From positions 1 to 15,631 of the forward strand of contig JAICIG010000159.1 in assembly GCA_025924495.1 (NCBI GenBank): a stretch of DNA of 15,631 nt, in the 5' to 3' direction. Under the pieces are notes generated by a model. The model was not told the origin of the DNA. It saw only the letters and a list, made by a program, of their open reading frames with translations, and made no database searches. This DNA is from Pirellulales bacterium. GTDB lineage: Bacteria; Planctomycetota; Planctomycetia; Pirellulales; JAICIG01. Made by a program: the position numbers and the translations under genes. This document shows, one piece after another, positions 6,419 to 13,713 of the stretch; within the stretch, counting starts at the first letter, position 1, and every line of letters starts with the position of its first letter.

Positions 6419-8206
6419 ATGGCGACCGTAGAAAAACAACCCGAGGCGGGAACCAGAAAACTCGTCGAAAAGTCGTGGGATCCGATTACGCGGATCGTGG
6501 GCAGTCTGGGCATTTACACCAAGATCGATTTCGAGAACAAACAAGTCGCCGAATGCCATAGCACGTCGTCCATCTTTCGCGGCTACAGCATCTTCATGCA
6601 AGGCAAAGATCCGCGCGATGCGCACTTCATTACCAGTCGCATCTGCGGCATCTGCGGCGATAACCACGCCACCTGCGCGAACTATGCTCAGAACATGGCT
6701 TTTGGCGTCAAGCCGCCGGCGCTCGGCGAATGGATTGTCAATCTGGGCGAAGCGGCCGAATACATGTTCGACCACTGCCTTTACCAAGAGAACCTGGTCG
6801 GCGTCGATTTCTGCGAGCAAATGGTTCGCGAGACGAACCCCAGCGTCTGGGAGCGAGCGAAATCGACCGCGGCTCCGCATGCAGGTGATCATGGTTATCG
6901 CACCATCGGCGAGATCATGACCGCGTTCAATCCCTTCTCGGGCGAACTCTATCGCGAAGCGCTGCAGATGAGCCGGATGACGCGCGAAATGTTCTGCCTG
7001 ATGGAAGGCCGGCACGTGCATCCCTCAACGCTTTACCCGGGCGGCGTGGGGACGGTGCCGAGCATACAGAACTTCACTGATTACCTCGTGCGATTGATGA
7101 AGTACGTCGAGTTCTTGAAGAAGATCGTGCCACTGCACGATGACTTGTTCGACTTTTTCTACGAGGCGATCCCTGGTTATGAGAAGGTCGGCCAACGGCG
7201 GGTATTGCTCGGATGTTGGGGCTCGTTCAACAACCCCGATTTCTGCGATTATCAGTATCGCAACATGAGCAATTGGGGCCGAAAGATGTTCGTCACGCCA
7301 GGGATCATCGTCGACGGGCAGTTGGTCACTAACGATCTGATGGATATCCATCTCAATCTGCGCATTCTGCTCGGCAGCTCCTATTACGACGACTGGCAGA
7401 ACCGCGAGACGTTCATCAAAACCGATGCTCTCGGCAATCGCATCGATCAGCGCCATCCCTGGAACCAGACGACGATTCCGCGGCCGCAGAAGCGCGATTT
7501 CGGCAACCACTATACCTGGGTCATGTCGCCGCGCTGGTACGATCAGCGCACCGGCGATCACTTGGCGCTCGATACGGGCGGAGGGCCGATCGCGCGTTTG
7601 TGGTCCACGGCATTAAGCGGCCTGGTCGATATCGGCTACGTCCAAGCCACCGGGAACAGCGTCAAAATCCGGTTGCCCAAGACAGCCATGAAGCCCGAGG
7701 CGGAGTTCGAATGGAAGATTCCGCAATGGAGCAATGCGATCGAACGAGATCGGGCTCGCACTTACTTTCAGGCCTATGCGGCGGCGGCGGGCCTGTATTT
7801 TGCCGAGAAGGCGATGCAAGAAGTTTATGCTGGCCGCACCCAGACTTGGTCGGAGTTCAACGTACCCGATGAGGCGCTCGGTTGCGGCTTCCATGAGGTG
7901 GTCCGTGGAGTGCTTTCGCATCACGTGGTGATTCGCGACGGTAAGATCGCCAATTATCACCCGTACCCGCCGACCCCTTGGAACGCCAGTCCTCGCGACA
8001 TCTACGGCACGCCCGGTCCCTATGAAGATGCGATTCAGAACACCCCCATCTTCGAAGAGAACGGCCCCGATAACTTCAAAGGAATCGACATCATGCGTGC
8101 CGTGCGGAGCTTCGATCCGTGCCTGCCGTGCGGCGTGCACATGTACCTCGGCGGCGGCAAAACGCTGGAAACACGTCACGCCCCCATGTTCGGTTTGCAA
8201 CACTAG
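6419..8206 (+). CDS. hhyL: [NiFe]-hydrogenase large subunit, group 1h type
   Basis: Catalytic subunit, 595 aa, that splits H2 at the Ni-Fe site. The L1 motif RICGICG is at 74-80 (Cys76, Cys79) and the L2 motif DPCLPCGVH at 566-574 (Cys568, Cys571), so all four nickel-site cysteines are present. Behind His574 are 21 more residues (MYLGGGKTLETRH...), the expected C-terminal peptide removed after nickel insertion; the protease gene at 11741 fits that. The start at 6419 has an AAGGAAG ribosome site overlapping the end of the small-subunit gene. Length and context agree with group 1h large subunits. An electron acceptor is not encoded in the window; the enzyme's partner would be found elsewhere. 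Confidence 0.97.
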   Translation: MATVEKQPEAGTRKLVEKSWDPITRIVGSLGIYTKIDFENKQVAECHSTSSIFRGYSIFMQGKDPRDAHFITSRICGICGDNHATCANYAQNMAFGVKPPALGEWIVNLGEAAEYMFDHCLYQENLVGVDFCEQMVRETNPSVWERAKSTAAPHAGDHGYRTIGEIMTAFNPFSGELYREALQMSRMTREMFCLMEGRHVHPSTLYPGGVGTVPSIQNFTDYLVRLMKYVEFLKKIVPLHDDLFDFFYEAIPGYEKVGQRRVLLGCWGSFNNPDFCDYQYRNMSNWGRKMFVTPGIIVDGQLVTNDLMDIHLNLRILLGSSYYDDWQNRETFIKTDALGNRIDQRHPWNQTTIPRPQKRDFGNHYTWVMSPRWYDQRTGDHLALDTGGGPIARLWSTALSGLVDIGYVQATGNSVKIRLPKTAMKPEAEFEWKIPQWSNAIERDRARTYFQAYAAAAGLYFAEKAMQEVYAGRTQTWSEFNVPDEALGCGFHEVVRGVLSHHVVIRDGKIANYHPYPPTPWNASPRDIYGTPGPYEDAIQNTPIFEENGPDNFKGIDIMRAVRSFDPCLPCGVHMYLGGGKTLETRHAPMFGLQH

Positions 8207-8225
8207 GTCAGTAGGGAAACGCCGC

Positions 8226-8828
8226 ATGACGACGCAAACAAGGGAAGAACAGCAACTCGGCGATCGCATGGACCGCCTGCAGCAGCTTTTGCAGGAATGT
8301 GAAGCGGCCGCCGATTCGGTCTGGAAAGCGAAGATCAAGGAGATCGTCGAGACGTTGCTGGAGTTTCATGGCAATGGATTGTCGAAGATTGTCGCCTGTC
8401 TGGAAGAGTCCGGAGCGCCCGGCCGCCAGACGTTAGATGAGATCGCCAAAGACGATGCGGCCCGCAGTCTCCTGTTGTTGTATGATCTGCATCCCCAGGG
8501 CTTCCGCGAGCGCGTAGAAGCGGCATTGGAGCGCGTCCGCCCGCTGCTCGGCTCGCATGGCGGCGATGTGGAATTGTTGGAATGCTCCGACGACGGCGCT
8601 GTGCGGTTACGATTGACGGGCAATTGCCATGGCTGCCCTTCCTCGCAGCAGACGCTCAGGCATGCGATCGAGGAAGCGCTCTATGCCGCCGCCCCCGAGA
8701 TCGCCCAGCTTTACGTCGAAGGGGTCGCCGAAGCGGAGCCCGTCGGAGCGGCCGGCGGCGGATTTGTACCTTTATCGGCTCTGAGCCTGGCCGGTTCCCG
8801 CACGTCGTCCGAGCCCCTGTCCTCTTAG
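8226..8828 (+). CDS. NifU-like (Nfu) C-terminal domain protein with N-terminal helical region
   Basis: The 200-aa product has an Nfu domain at about 96-170, with the cluster-binding CHGC (Cys134, Cys137) after the typical RPxLxSHGGDVELL strand (105-118). Nfu domains hold and pass on [4Fe-4S] or [2Fe-2S] clusters. The first ~95 residues are mainly helical and charged and are not part of classic Nfu; the tail after 172 is Gly/Ser-rich. It lies 19 bases behind the large subunit, so it probably supplies or repairs clusters of the small subunit. The start at 8226 is chosen because it follows the large-subunit stop; longer frames would run into that gene. Confidence 0.88.
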   Translation: MTTQTREEQQLGDRMDRLQQLLQECEAAADSVWKAKIKEIVETLLEFHGNGLSKIVACLEESGAPGRQTLDEIAKDDAARSLLLLYDLHPQGFRERVEAALERVRPLLGSHGGDVELLECSDDGAVRLRLTGNCHGCPSSQQTLRHAIEEALYAAAPEIAQLYVEGVAEAEPVGAAGGGFVPLSALSLAGSRTSSEPLSS

Positions 8829-8842
8829 ACAAGGATCCATTA

Positions 8843-9043
8843 ATGTTTTCCCGCCGTCAAACTCTTCCGTCACACGTCTCTGGAACGAACAAAGGCGAAG
8901 AACAGGTGCAAAAGCATGGCGCCGAGCCGGGGCGTCGCGTGCGAGGCGCTCGTGGTTACCGTACGCCCCGCGATTCGACCTCGATTAACCCGGAGTCGCA
9001 CGAACCAATCGATCCGGCCATGCCCAGCATTCCGCCTCAGTAG
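8843..9043 (+). CDS. Small conserved-looking protein of the hydrogenase operon (66 aa)
   Basis: A 66-codon gene that is easy to overlook. It has a clear ribosome site AAGGA (8831-8835) seven bases before the ATG and fits exactly between the NifU-like gene (14-base gap) and the next gene (13-base gap). The product (MFSRRQTLPSHVSG...) is basic, hydrophilic, without cysteines or membrane segments, and ends in Pro-rich PAMPSIPPQ. The pattern KGEE...EPGR...GYRTPRDSTSIN...PIDPAMPSIPP resembles, from memory, small unnamed proteins at the same place in actinobacterial group 1h operons. It looks disordered and may be a linker or assembly peptide. Function unknown. Confidence 0.72.
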   Translation: MFSRRQTLPSHVSGTNKGEEQVQKHGAEPGRRVRGARGYRTPRDSTSINPESHEPIDPAMPSIPPQ

Positions 9044-9056
9044 CCGAGGCATCGCG

Positions 9057-9719
9057 ATGACAGGTCGTTGGAAAATGCATCGGACGGCGTCGCGTCCAGG
9101 AATCGAGAGCGAACGCAACGTTCCGGCGGCGCTCGCAACATTGCGCGCGTGGATGCGCCCGCAGCAGCGCGTGGAGCGTTGCGAGTTGTGCGGCGCCGAG
9201 TTGCCGGCGGAGCATCAGCACGTGCTCGACCCCTCGGGCGGAAAGCTGGCATGCGCGTGCGATGCGTGCGCGATCTTGTTCAGTTCGCCAGGCGCCCCTT
9301 TTCGAACTCTGCCGCGGCGACCTCGCCGTTTAACCAATTTTTCCTGCACCGATGCGCTGTGGGCAAGTTTGGGGCTTCCGATCAATCTGGCCTTCTTCCA
9401 TCACAGCCAGCGAGCCGTGCGCGTGGCGGCCTTCTACCCGAGTCCGGCCGGAGCCGTGGAATCGTCGCCGCCGAGCGAGGCTTGGGAGACGTTGATCACG
9501 GCCAACCCCGTCCTCGAACAATTACAGCCCGATGTCGAGGCCTTGCTGGCTAACCGCGTAGGTGCTGCACAGCAGTGGTTCCTGACGCCGATCGATGAGT
9601 GCTATAAGCTCGTGGGCATCATTCGTGAAAACTGGCGCGGGCTGGGCGGCGGACCGCAGGTCTGGGCACAGGTGGAAGCGTTTTTTCGCGGGCTCCAGCA
9701 GAAATCCCTTCCCGCATGA
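9057..9719 (+). CDS. DUF5947-like hydrogenase-operon protein
   Basis: The 220-aa product has a cysteine set suited to metal binding near its start: CELC (Cys42, Cys45) and CACDAC (Cys66, Cys68, Cys71), flanking a HVLDPSGGKLACACDAC type segment. Later parts are conserved-looking (LGLPINLAFF at 105-114, FYPSPAGA at 126-133, CYKLVGIIRENWRG at 182-195). I recognise this as the DUF5947 family that sits in group 1h hydrogenase operons; the role is unknown. A start at 9057 is preferred over the longer frame from 8916 because CGAGG lies seven bases upstream and the longer frame would overlap the 66-codon gene. It could bind a metal or an Fe-S cluster, perhaps as an assembly or electron-transfer factor. 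Confidence 0.8.
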   Translation: MTGRWKMHRTASRPGIESERNVPAALATLRAWMRPQQRVERCELCGAELPAEHQHVLDPSGGKLACACDACAILFSSPGAPFRTLPRRPRRLTNFSCTDALWASLGLPINLAFFHHSQRAVRVAAFYPSPAGAVESSPPSEAWETLITANPVLEQLQPDVEALLANRVGAAQQWFLTPIDECYKLVGIIRENWRGLGGGPQVWAQVEAFFRGLQQKSLPA

Positions 9720-9730
9720 CGGAGAACTCC

Positions 9731-10384
9731 ATGCCCGATCTCGACTTCTCCGTGCAAAGCGCGGCCGCACTCCCCTTTGCCGCGGCGCCGCACCTGTCGT
9801 TCAAATTGTTGCTGCGCGACGCGGCCCTTTCGCCTGCCGCCATCCATTCGGTCGTGCTGCGCTGTCAGATTCGCATTGAACCGACGCAGAGGCGCTACGA
9901 GGCGCCGGAGCCCGAACGACTCTTCGAACTCTTCGGGCAGCCGCACGACTGGGAACGCACGCTGCACAGCATGTTGTGGACACATGTCACACTGGTCGTC
10001 CCCGGCTTCCGCGGCGAAACGCAGGTGGAGCTGCCGGTCCCGTGCAGCTACGATTTCAACATCGCGGCGACAAAATATTTTGCGGCCTTGTCTGGCGGCG
10101 AAATCCCACTCTGCCTGCTGTTCAGCGGAACCGTGTTTTACGAGGGCGCCGAAGGCGGCTTGCAGGTAGCCCAAATCTCTTGGGAAAAAGAAGCTTCGTT
10201 TCGCCTGCCGCTCGACGTCTGGAAGAGCATGATGGAATGTTACTATCCGAATCATATTTGGGTAAGCATGCCCGCCAAGGTCTTCGAACGAATCAATGCC
10301 CATAAACGTCGTCAGAAGCTGACAAGTTGGGAGCAAGCGCTAGAGAGTTTGCTGCCCGAACTCGAGGAGCAGCTGCAGTCATGA
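9731..10384 (+). CDS. DUF6084-like hydrogenase-operon protein
   Basis: The 217-aa product begins MPDLDFSVQ and contains LRCQIRIEP, RLFELFG, LWTHVTLVVPGF, PVPCSYDFN, LLFSGTVFY and SWEKEASFRLP, which match my memory of DUF6084, a family found in group 1h hydrogenase operons. It looks like a soluble beta-rich protein. The ATG at 9731 is chosen because GGAG (9721-9724) lies six bases before it and relatives start with MPDL; an ATG at 9716, overlapping the previous stop as ATGA, would add five residues. The next gene overlaps its stop by four bases. Function unknown. Confidence 0.8.
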   Translation: MPDLDFSVQSAAALPFAAAPHLSFKLLLRDAALSPAAIHSVVLRCQIRIEPTQRRYEAPEPERLFELFGQPHDWERTLHSMLWTHVTLVVPGFRGETQVELPVPCSYDFNIAATKYFAALSGGEIPLCLLFSGTVFYEGAEGGLQVAQISWEKEASFRLPLDVWKSMMECYYPNHIWVSMPAKVFERINAHKRRQKLTSWEQALESLLPELEEQLQS

Positions 10385-11397
10385 ATCAAGCGCTCATTGA
10401 TAAAATCATCGGCGCCGTGCTGTACGAGGGGTATCTCCTCTACCCTTATCGTCCGTCGATCAAGAATACCCTGCGCTGGACGTTTGGCGGACTTTACCCC
10501 CGCTCGTATGGCGGCGTGCCGTCGTCCAGCGAAGGCTGCAGCATGCAATGCCAGTGCCTGGTCGTTGGAGATTTAAATACGCGAATCGAATTGGTCGTCG
10601 GGTTTCTGCATCTGATCGAACGTAAGATGGAAAGCACGAGCGGGCAGCAGGCGCCAGGCGCGGGGCTGAACGATAAGCGCCCCTTTGACTCGTGGCAAGA
10701 AGCGATGGAACGGAAGGTGCCGATCGAGGCAGCGCCGATCGACCAATTGCTTGGAAAGGCGCACTGCTCACCCTTTGCTTTTCCCGCGCAGACCAATGTG
10801 GATTCGCTAGAGCCCTCGCCCGATGATTTTGTCGCAGCCGCGCCGCGCGAGCAACGCGCCGTCCAAGGGCTGATCGAGTTGAGTGCGGAACCACTCGACA
10901 AAGTGGCGCCCGATCGGCAGGCCTTCAAGCTGACAGCGCGCGTTTCTAATGAAACGCCTCTCAACGAAGCGCAGCGGCAGAGCCGCCATGAGGCCCTGCT
11001 TAGTTCGCTCGCGTCGACGCATCTCCTCGTGTCGGCCCGAACCGGCGAGTTCGTTTCGCTCATCGATCCTCCCACAGGCTTGCGCGAGGCAGCATTGACG
11101 TGCAACAACACACGTTGCTGGCCGATCCTGGTTGGGGATCCGTCCGACCACAGCACGATGCTAGCGCCGCCGATCATTCTTTACGACTATCCGGAAATCG
11201 CGTCAGAAAGCCCTGGCGCGTTGTTCGATTCGACGGAGATCGACGAGATTCTCACCTTGCGGATCATGACGCTCACCGACGCAGAAAAAGCCGCAATGGC
11301 GATGGCCGATCCCCGAGCGCGCGCGCTGCTAGAACGCGTCGAGTCGCTTCCGCCTGAACAATTGCTGGCCTTGCATGGCGTAACTCGCGACTCATGA
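10381..11397 (+). CDS. Conserved unknown protein of the group 1h hydrogenase operon (338 aa)
   Basis: The start ATG overlaps the preceding stop (ATGA), which fixes it against a longer frame from 10327. The N-terminus holds AVLYEGYLLYPYRPS (12-26) and LRWTFGGLYP (31-40), followed by a cysteine group (Cys53, Cys57, Cys59). The middle (about 85-200) is low-complexity and variable. The C-terminal half has LIDPPTG, CNNTRCWPILVGDP, APPIILYDYPEIASESPGALFDSTEIDEILTLR in short conserved blocks. I recall the YEGYLLYPYR and EIDEILTLRI motifs in unnamed proteins of actinobacterial hydrogenase operons. No catalytic motif or membrane segment is visible; the cysteines could bind metal. Function unknown. Confidence 0.8.
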   Translation: MNQALIDKIIGAVLYEGYLLYPYRPSIKNTLRWTFGGLYPRSYGGVPSSSEGCSMQCQCLVVGDLNTRIELVVGFLHLIERKMESTSGQQAPGAGLNDKRPFDSWQEAMERKVPIEAAPIDQLLGKAHCSPFAFPAQTNVDSLEPSPDDFVAAAPREQRAVQGLIELSAEPLDKVAPDRQAFKLTARVSNETPLNEAQRQSRHEALLSSLASTHLLVSARTGEFVSLIDPPTGLREAALTCNNTRCWPILVGDPSDHSTMLAPPIILYDYPEIASESPGALFDSTEIDEILTLRIMTLTDAEKAAMAMADPRARALLERVESLPPEQLLALHGVTRDS

Positions 11398-11744
11398 TCA
11401 AAAGAATCGGGTCAACAATGGATGCATTTGACGCCTGGCAGTCTTCGCACGCCGCTCCTGCTCTCGAGAAAGTTCGCCGGGGCCATACGGAGCTCCGGCC
11501 CGGCCAACGCGTACGGCTCGCGCCAGGGGGCGGCGCCGATATTTTCGACCTGGTATTGAAAGGAAAGATCGCCACGATCGCATCCATCGAACAGGATTTC
11601 GAAGGAATCATCCATCTCGCGGTGACCGTCGATGACGATCCGGGCCGCGATTTCGGCGAGATGCTGCAACCGGGACACCGCTTCTTCTTCAAACTGGACG
11701 AAGTGGAACCGCTGGGCGACGAGCGAGGGAGCGACCTCGAATGA
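11394..11744 (+). CDS. Conserved unknown small protein of the hydrogenase operon (116 aa)
   Basis: Starts with an ATGA overlap on the 338-aa gene and ends with another on the protease gene, so it is locked in the operon by translational coupling. The core runs GQRVRLAPGGGADIFDLVLKGKIATIASIEQ (about 38-68), then IHLAVTVDDDPG and PGHRFFF, a small beta-barrel-like pattern. An internal ATG at 11418 (MDAFDAWQ) is an alternative start; neither has a clear ribosome site. I recall similar proteins in other group 1h operons, always unnamed. Confidence 0.75.
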   Translation: MIKRIGSTMDAFDAWQSSHAAPALEKVRRGHTELRPGQRVRLAPGGGADIFDLVLKGKIATIASIEQDFEGIIHLAVTVDDDPGRDFGEMLQPGHRFFFKLDEVEPLGDERGSDLE

Positions 11745-12244
11745 CGCCTCGCATCCTGGTCGCTGGCATCGGCAACATTTTTCTCGGAGACGATGCATTC
11801 GGCGTGGAAGTCGTGCGCCGACTAGCAAGTCGGCCGATGCCGACGGGCGTATTTGTGGTCGACTTCGGCATTCGCGGTCTCGATCTGACCTATGCGTTGC
11901 TTGACGGTTGGGACGCCGCGATTTTGATTGATGCAGCCCCGCGCGGCGAGCCGCCGGGAACACTGTATGTGATCGAACCCGCGGTGGAAGGACCTACGGA
12001 ACAAGCGGCGACGCTCGACACGCACGCGATGGATCCCGTCCGCGTGTTACGGATGGTCGCCTCATTGGGCGGTCGAGTGGATCGAGTGCTCGTTGTCGGC
12101 TGCGAGCCGACTCCGCTCGGCGAAGACGACTTCCAGTCGGGGTTGAGCGCGCCGGTGGCGGCGGCGCTCGGCGAAGCGGCTGCCATCGTCGAATCTCTCA
12201 TTGCCAAGATTCTCTCGCGATCATGCGACTCGGTCCTGAAGTGA
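11741..12244 (+). CDS. Hydrogenase maturation protease (HyaD/HybD family)
   Basis: This 167-aa endopeptidase should remove the C-terminal 21 residues of the large subunit once nickel is in place. The start motif GIGNIFLGDDAFG (10-22 approximately) matches the family's GxGNxLxxDDGxG, with an acidic residue at 17/18 as a nickel ligand; Asp64 (LIDAAPRG) and His95 (THAMDP) match the other two ligands. It overlaps the upstream gene by four bases. Cytoplasmic. All ligands are present. The tail after 155 is not conserved. Confidence 0.92.
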   Translation: MTPRILVAGIGNIFLGDDAFGVEVVRRLASRPMPTGVFVVDFGIRGLDLTYALLDGWDAAILIDAAPRGEPPGTLYVIEPAVEGPTEQAATLDTHAMDPVRVLRMVASLGGRVDRVLVVGCEPTPLGEDDFQSGLSAPVAAALGEAAAIVESLIAKILSRSCDSVLK

Positions 12245-12286
12245 GTTGCCCTTGCCCATTCAACACTTTACGCCTGAGAGGAAGTC

Positions 12287-12421
12287 ATGAATCTGTTGCA
12301 ACACCGCGAAGAGCGCCGGCAGATCGGCGCCGGCACGCTCATTGCCATCGGCTTACTGACCTGGCTATTTGTAGCGATGCTGCCCGATCTGCGACGTTAT
12401 CTGCGAATCCACAGTATGTAG
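12287..12421 (+). CDS. Small single-pass membrane peptide closing the operon (44 aa, DUF6893-like)
   Basis: The 44-codon gene has a strong ribosome site GAGAGGAAG (12276-12284) before its ATG, 42 bases behind the protease. The product has a charged start (HREERRQ), a hydrophobic helix of about 20 residues (IGAGTLIAIGLLTWLFVAML, 13-32) and a basic tail DLRRYLRIHSM. This agrees, from memory, with small proteins annotated DUF6893 that end group 1h operons in Actinobacteria. Because the hydrogenase subunits lack membrane anchors, this peptide is a candidate for holding the enzyme at the membrane or linking it to the quinone pool. That role is an inference. Confidence 0.72.
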   Translation: MNLLQHREERRQIGAGTLIAIGLLTWLFVAMLPDLRRYLRIHSM

Positions 12422-12490
12422 GCTCGCCGTTCGTCCGGGTTGCTCACTGGTACGGCTGAAAGGCACGACCGAACTGCAAAGGAAGTCGTC

Positions 12491-12610
12491 ATGCCCTCAA
12501 ACAGCGAAAGCCGATCTCCGGATCAGCGTGGCTGCCCCGTTTTTTTGGGCTGGCTGCCGACTCATAACTTCGTTGAGCCTGCGAATGAAGTTCAGCGATG
12601 GTGGCCCTAG
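12491..12610 (+). CDS. Possible 39-codon gene, product unknown
   Basis: An ATG at 12491 follows AAAGGAAG (about 12478-12485) at good spacing and opens a 39-codon frame (MPSNSESRSPDQRGCPVFLG... to ...VQRWWP). The product has one Cys, three Trp and no membrane segment. It lies 69 bases behind the operon's last gene. I recognise no family. The ribosome site is the main support; a chance frame is possible. Confidence 0.3.
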   Translation: MPSNSESRSPDQRGCPVFLGWLPTHNFVEPANEVQRWWP

Positions 12611-12772
12611 CCTGCAGGCGCCAGTCCAGCTTGTTCCAGACCACGTTGGATAACAATGAAGATACTACTCCGTCCTACGGAACGCCGTAACCATTTCACA
12701 AAGCGAAATCAATTACCGCTCCGTTCTGGGATCCATACACCTGAGATCGACTGGTCGCTATTCCCGTCTCGC

Positions 12773-12801
12773 TTGCATGCCGCCCGTCTGTGACTTATGG
12801 T
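12773..12801 (+). promoter_or_regulatory. Candidate promoter of the 187-aa basic protein
   Basis: TTGCAT (12773-12778), a 17-base spacer and TATGGT (12796-12801) form a plausible sigma-70 promoter. Transcription would begin near 12808, about 50 bases before the ATG at 12858, with GGAAGGAAG at 12838-12846 in the leader. The stretch 12611-12772 before it has no gene that I can support. Confidence 0.35.
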
Positions 12802-12857
12802 TACGATACTTGTTCTTTGCACGCCGCCGATATCCTGGAAGGAAGACTTACTCGCGA

Positions 12858-13421
12858 ATGGCCAAGAAATCAACCAAAGAGGGCGCAAGCAAGAGTGATC
12901 TCACGCGGGAGTATGTGGCCAAGAATCCGGGGGCCGGGCCTAAAGACATCGTGGCGGGCCTGAAGGCGGAAGGCGTTGAGATTAGCGCGGCCTTGGCCAG
13001 CAAGATCAAATACGACAAATCGCGAAAGGACGGTGGCAAGAAAACACGTCTCAAGGCAGGTCGCATCACTGCCAGGTCGGCGACTAGCGCCTCGGTTCGA
13101 GGAAACAAGGCCGAGGCCATCCGACAGGCAGCCAAGTCGCTGGGCAAGAAGGTCCGACCGCGAGACATCATTGCCATGCTCAAAGAGCAAGGTTTCGAAG
13201 TCTCTTCAGCCCAGGTTTCGACGACCTTGAAGGCGATGGGCATGCGCCGCACTCGCCGAGGGCGGAAACCGGCAAGCGGGCCGACAGGAGCCTCGCATGC
13301 GGCGAGCCGTTCTGAACCGGTCACCATTGAAGACCTGATCGCTGCAAAAAAGCTGGTCAACCAGCTTGGCAGCGCGGAGGCCGCATCGCGCGCTTTGTCA
13401 GCGCTCGCGCGGCTAAGCTGA
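12858..13421 (+). CDS. Basic protein with two helix-turn-helix-like repeats
   Basis: The 187-aa product is rich in Lys and Arg. It has two related units of about 40 residues: one near 15-52 (VAKNPGAGPKDIVAGLKAEG, then VEISAALASKIK) and one near 85-130 (AKSLGKKVRPRDIIAMLKEQG, then FEVSSAQVSTTLKAM), joined by a basic linker. Each unit looks like a small helix-turn-helix, and RRTRRGRK follows the second. The C-terminus has a separate helical motif (TIEDLIAAKKLVNQLGSAEAA). I have seen such proteins in planctomycete genomes without a known role; DNA binding is likely. The start MAKKSTKEG is preferred over 12777 because the extra 27 residues look non-coding and the candidate promoter lies inside that stretch. 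Unrelated to hydrogenase in sequence. Confidence 0.8.
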   Translation: MAKKSTKEGASKSDLTREYVAKNPGAGPKDIVAGLKAEGVEISAALASKIKYDKSRKDGGKKTRLKAGRITARSATSASVRGNKAEAIRQAAKSLGKKVRPRDIIAMLKEQGFEVSSAQVSTTLKAMGMRRTRRGRKPASGPTGASHAASRSEPVTIEDLIAAKKLVNQLGSAEAASRALSALARLS

Positions 13422-13713
13422 TCGGTCGGTTAGCAGCGCCGGTCACGAGCCATGCCCCGTCGGTAGCCGCCCTGCTATCCGTTTGCGAAGCGGCCATCCG
13501 CCGCTTTGAGCCCGCATGCGTTTGCTACCAGTAATCCGTCTCGTTTCAATGCCAGGAGCAGCAATGCGGCCGGCGATGCTGCTTGCGATGTCTTCCGATC
13601 GGATCGACGAAGTCCTCGAAACTTGACCGACGTCTGCCGAGAAATGATATTGCGTAGCAGCCGCGGGCCAATCCGCGGCGCGTTACCACGCAGATTTACT
13701 TGAGGCTTCTGGG
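13422..13713. other. Intergenic region with a strong hairpin
   Basis: No gene with support was found in these 292 bases. A GCCGCGG-GCCAAT-CCGCGGC hairpin (13660-13679, seven-base stem) is present without a T run, so intrinsic termination is uncertain. Frames on either strand here have unusual composition and no recognisable motif. Confidence 0.5.

Noticed and set aside
8916..9056. Longer start of the DUF5947-like protein
   Set aside because: It would overlap the 66-codon gene and lacks a ribosome site; the start at 9057 has one.
12531..12552. T7 run with flanking GCCC/GGGC as an intrinsic terminator of the hydrogenase operon
   Set aside because: The T run lies in the loop between the arms, not after a stem, and the stretch is inside a possible small gene.
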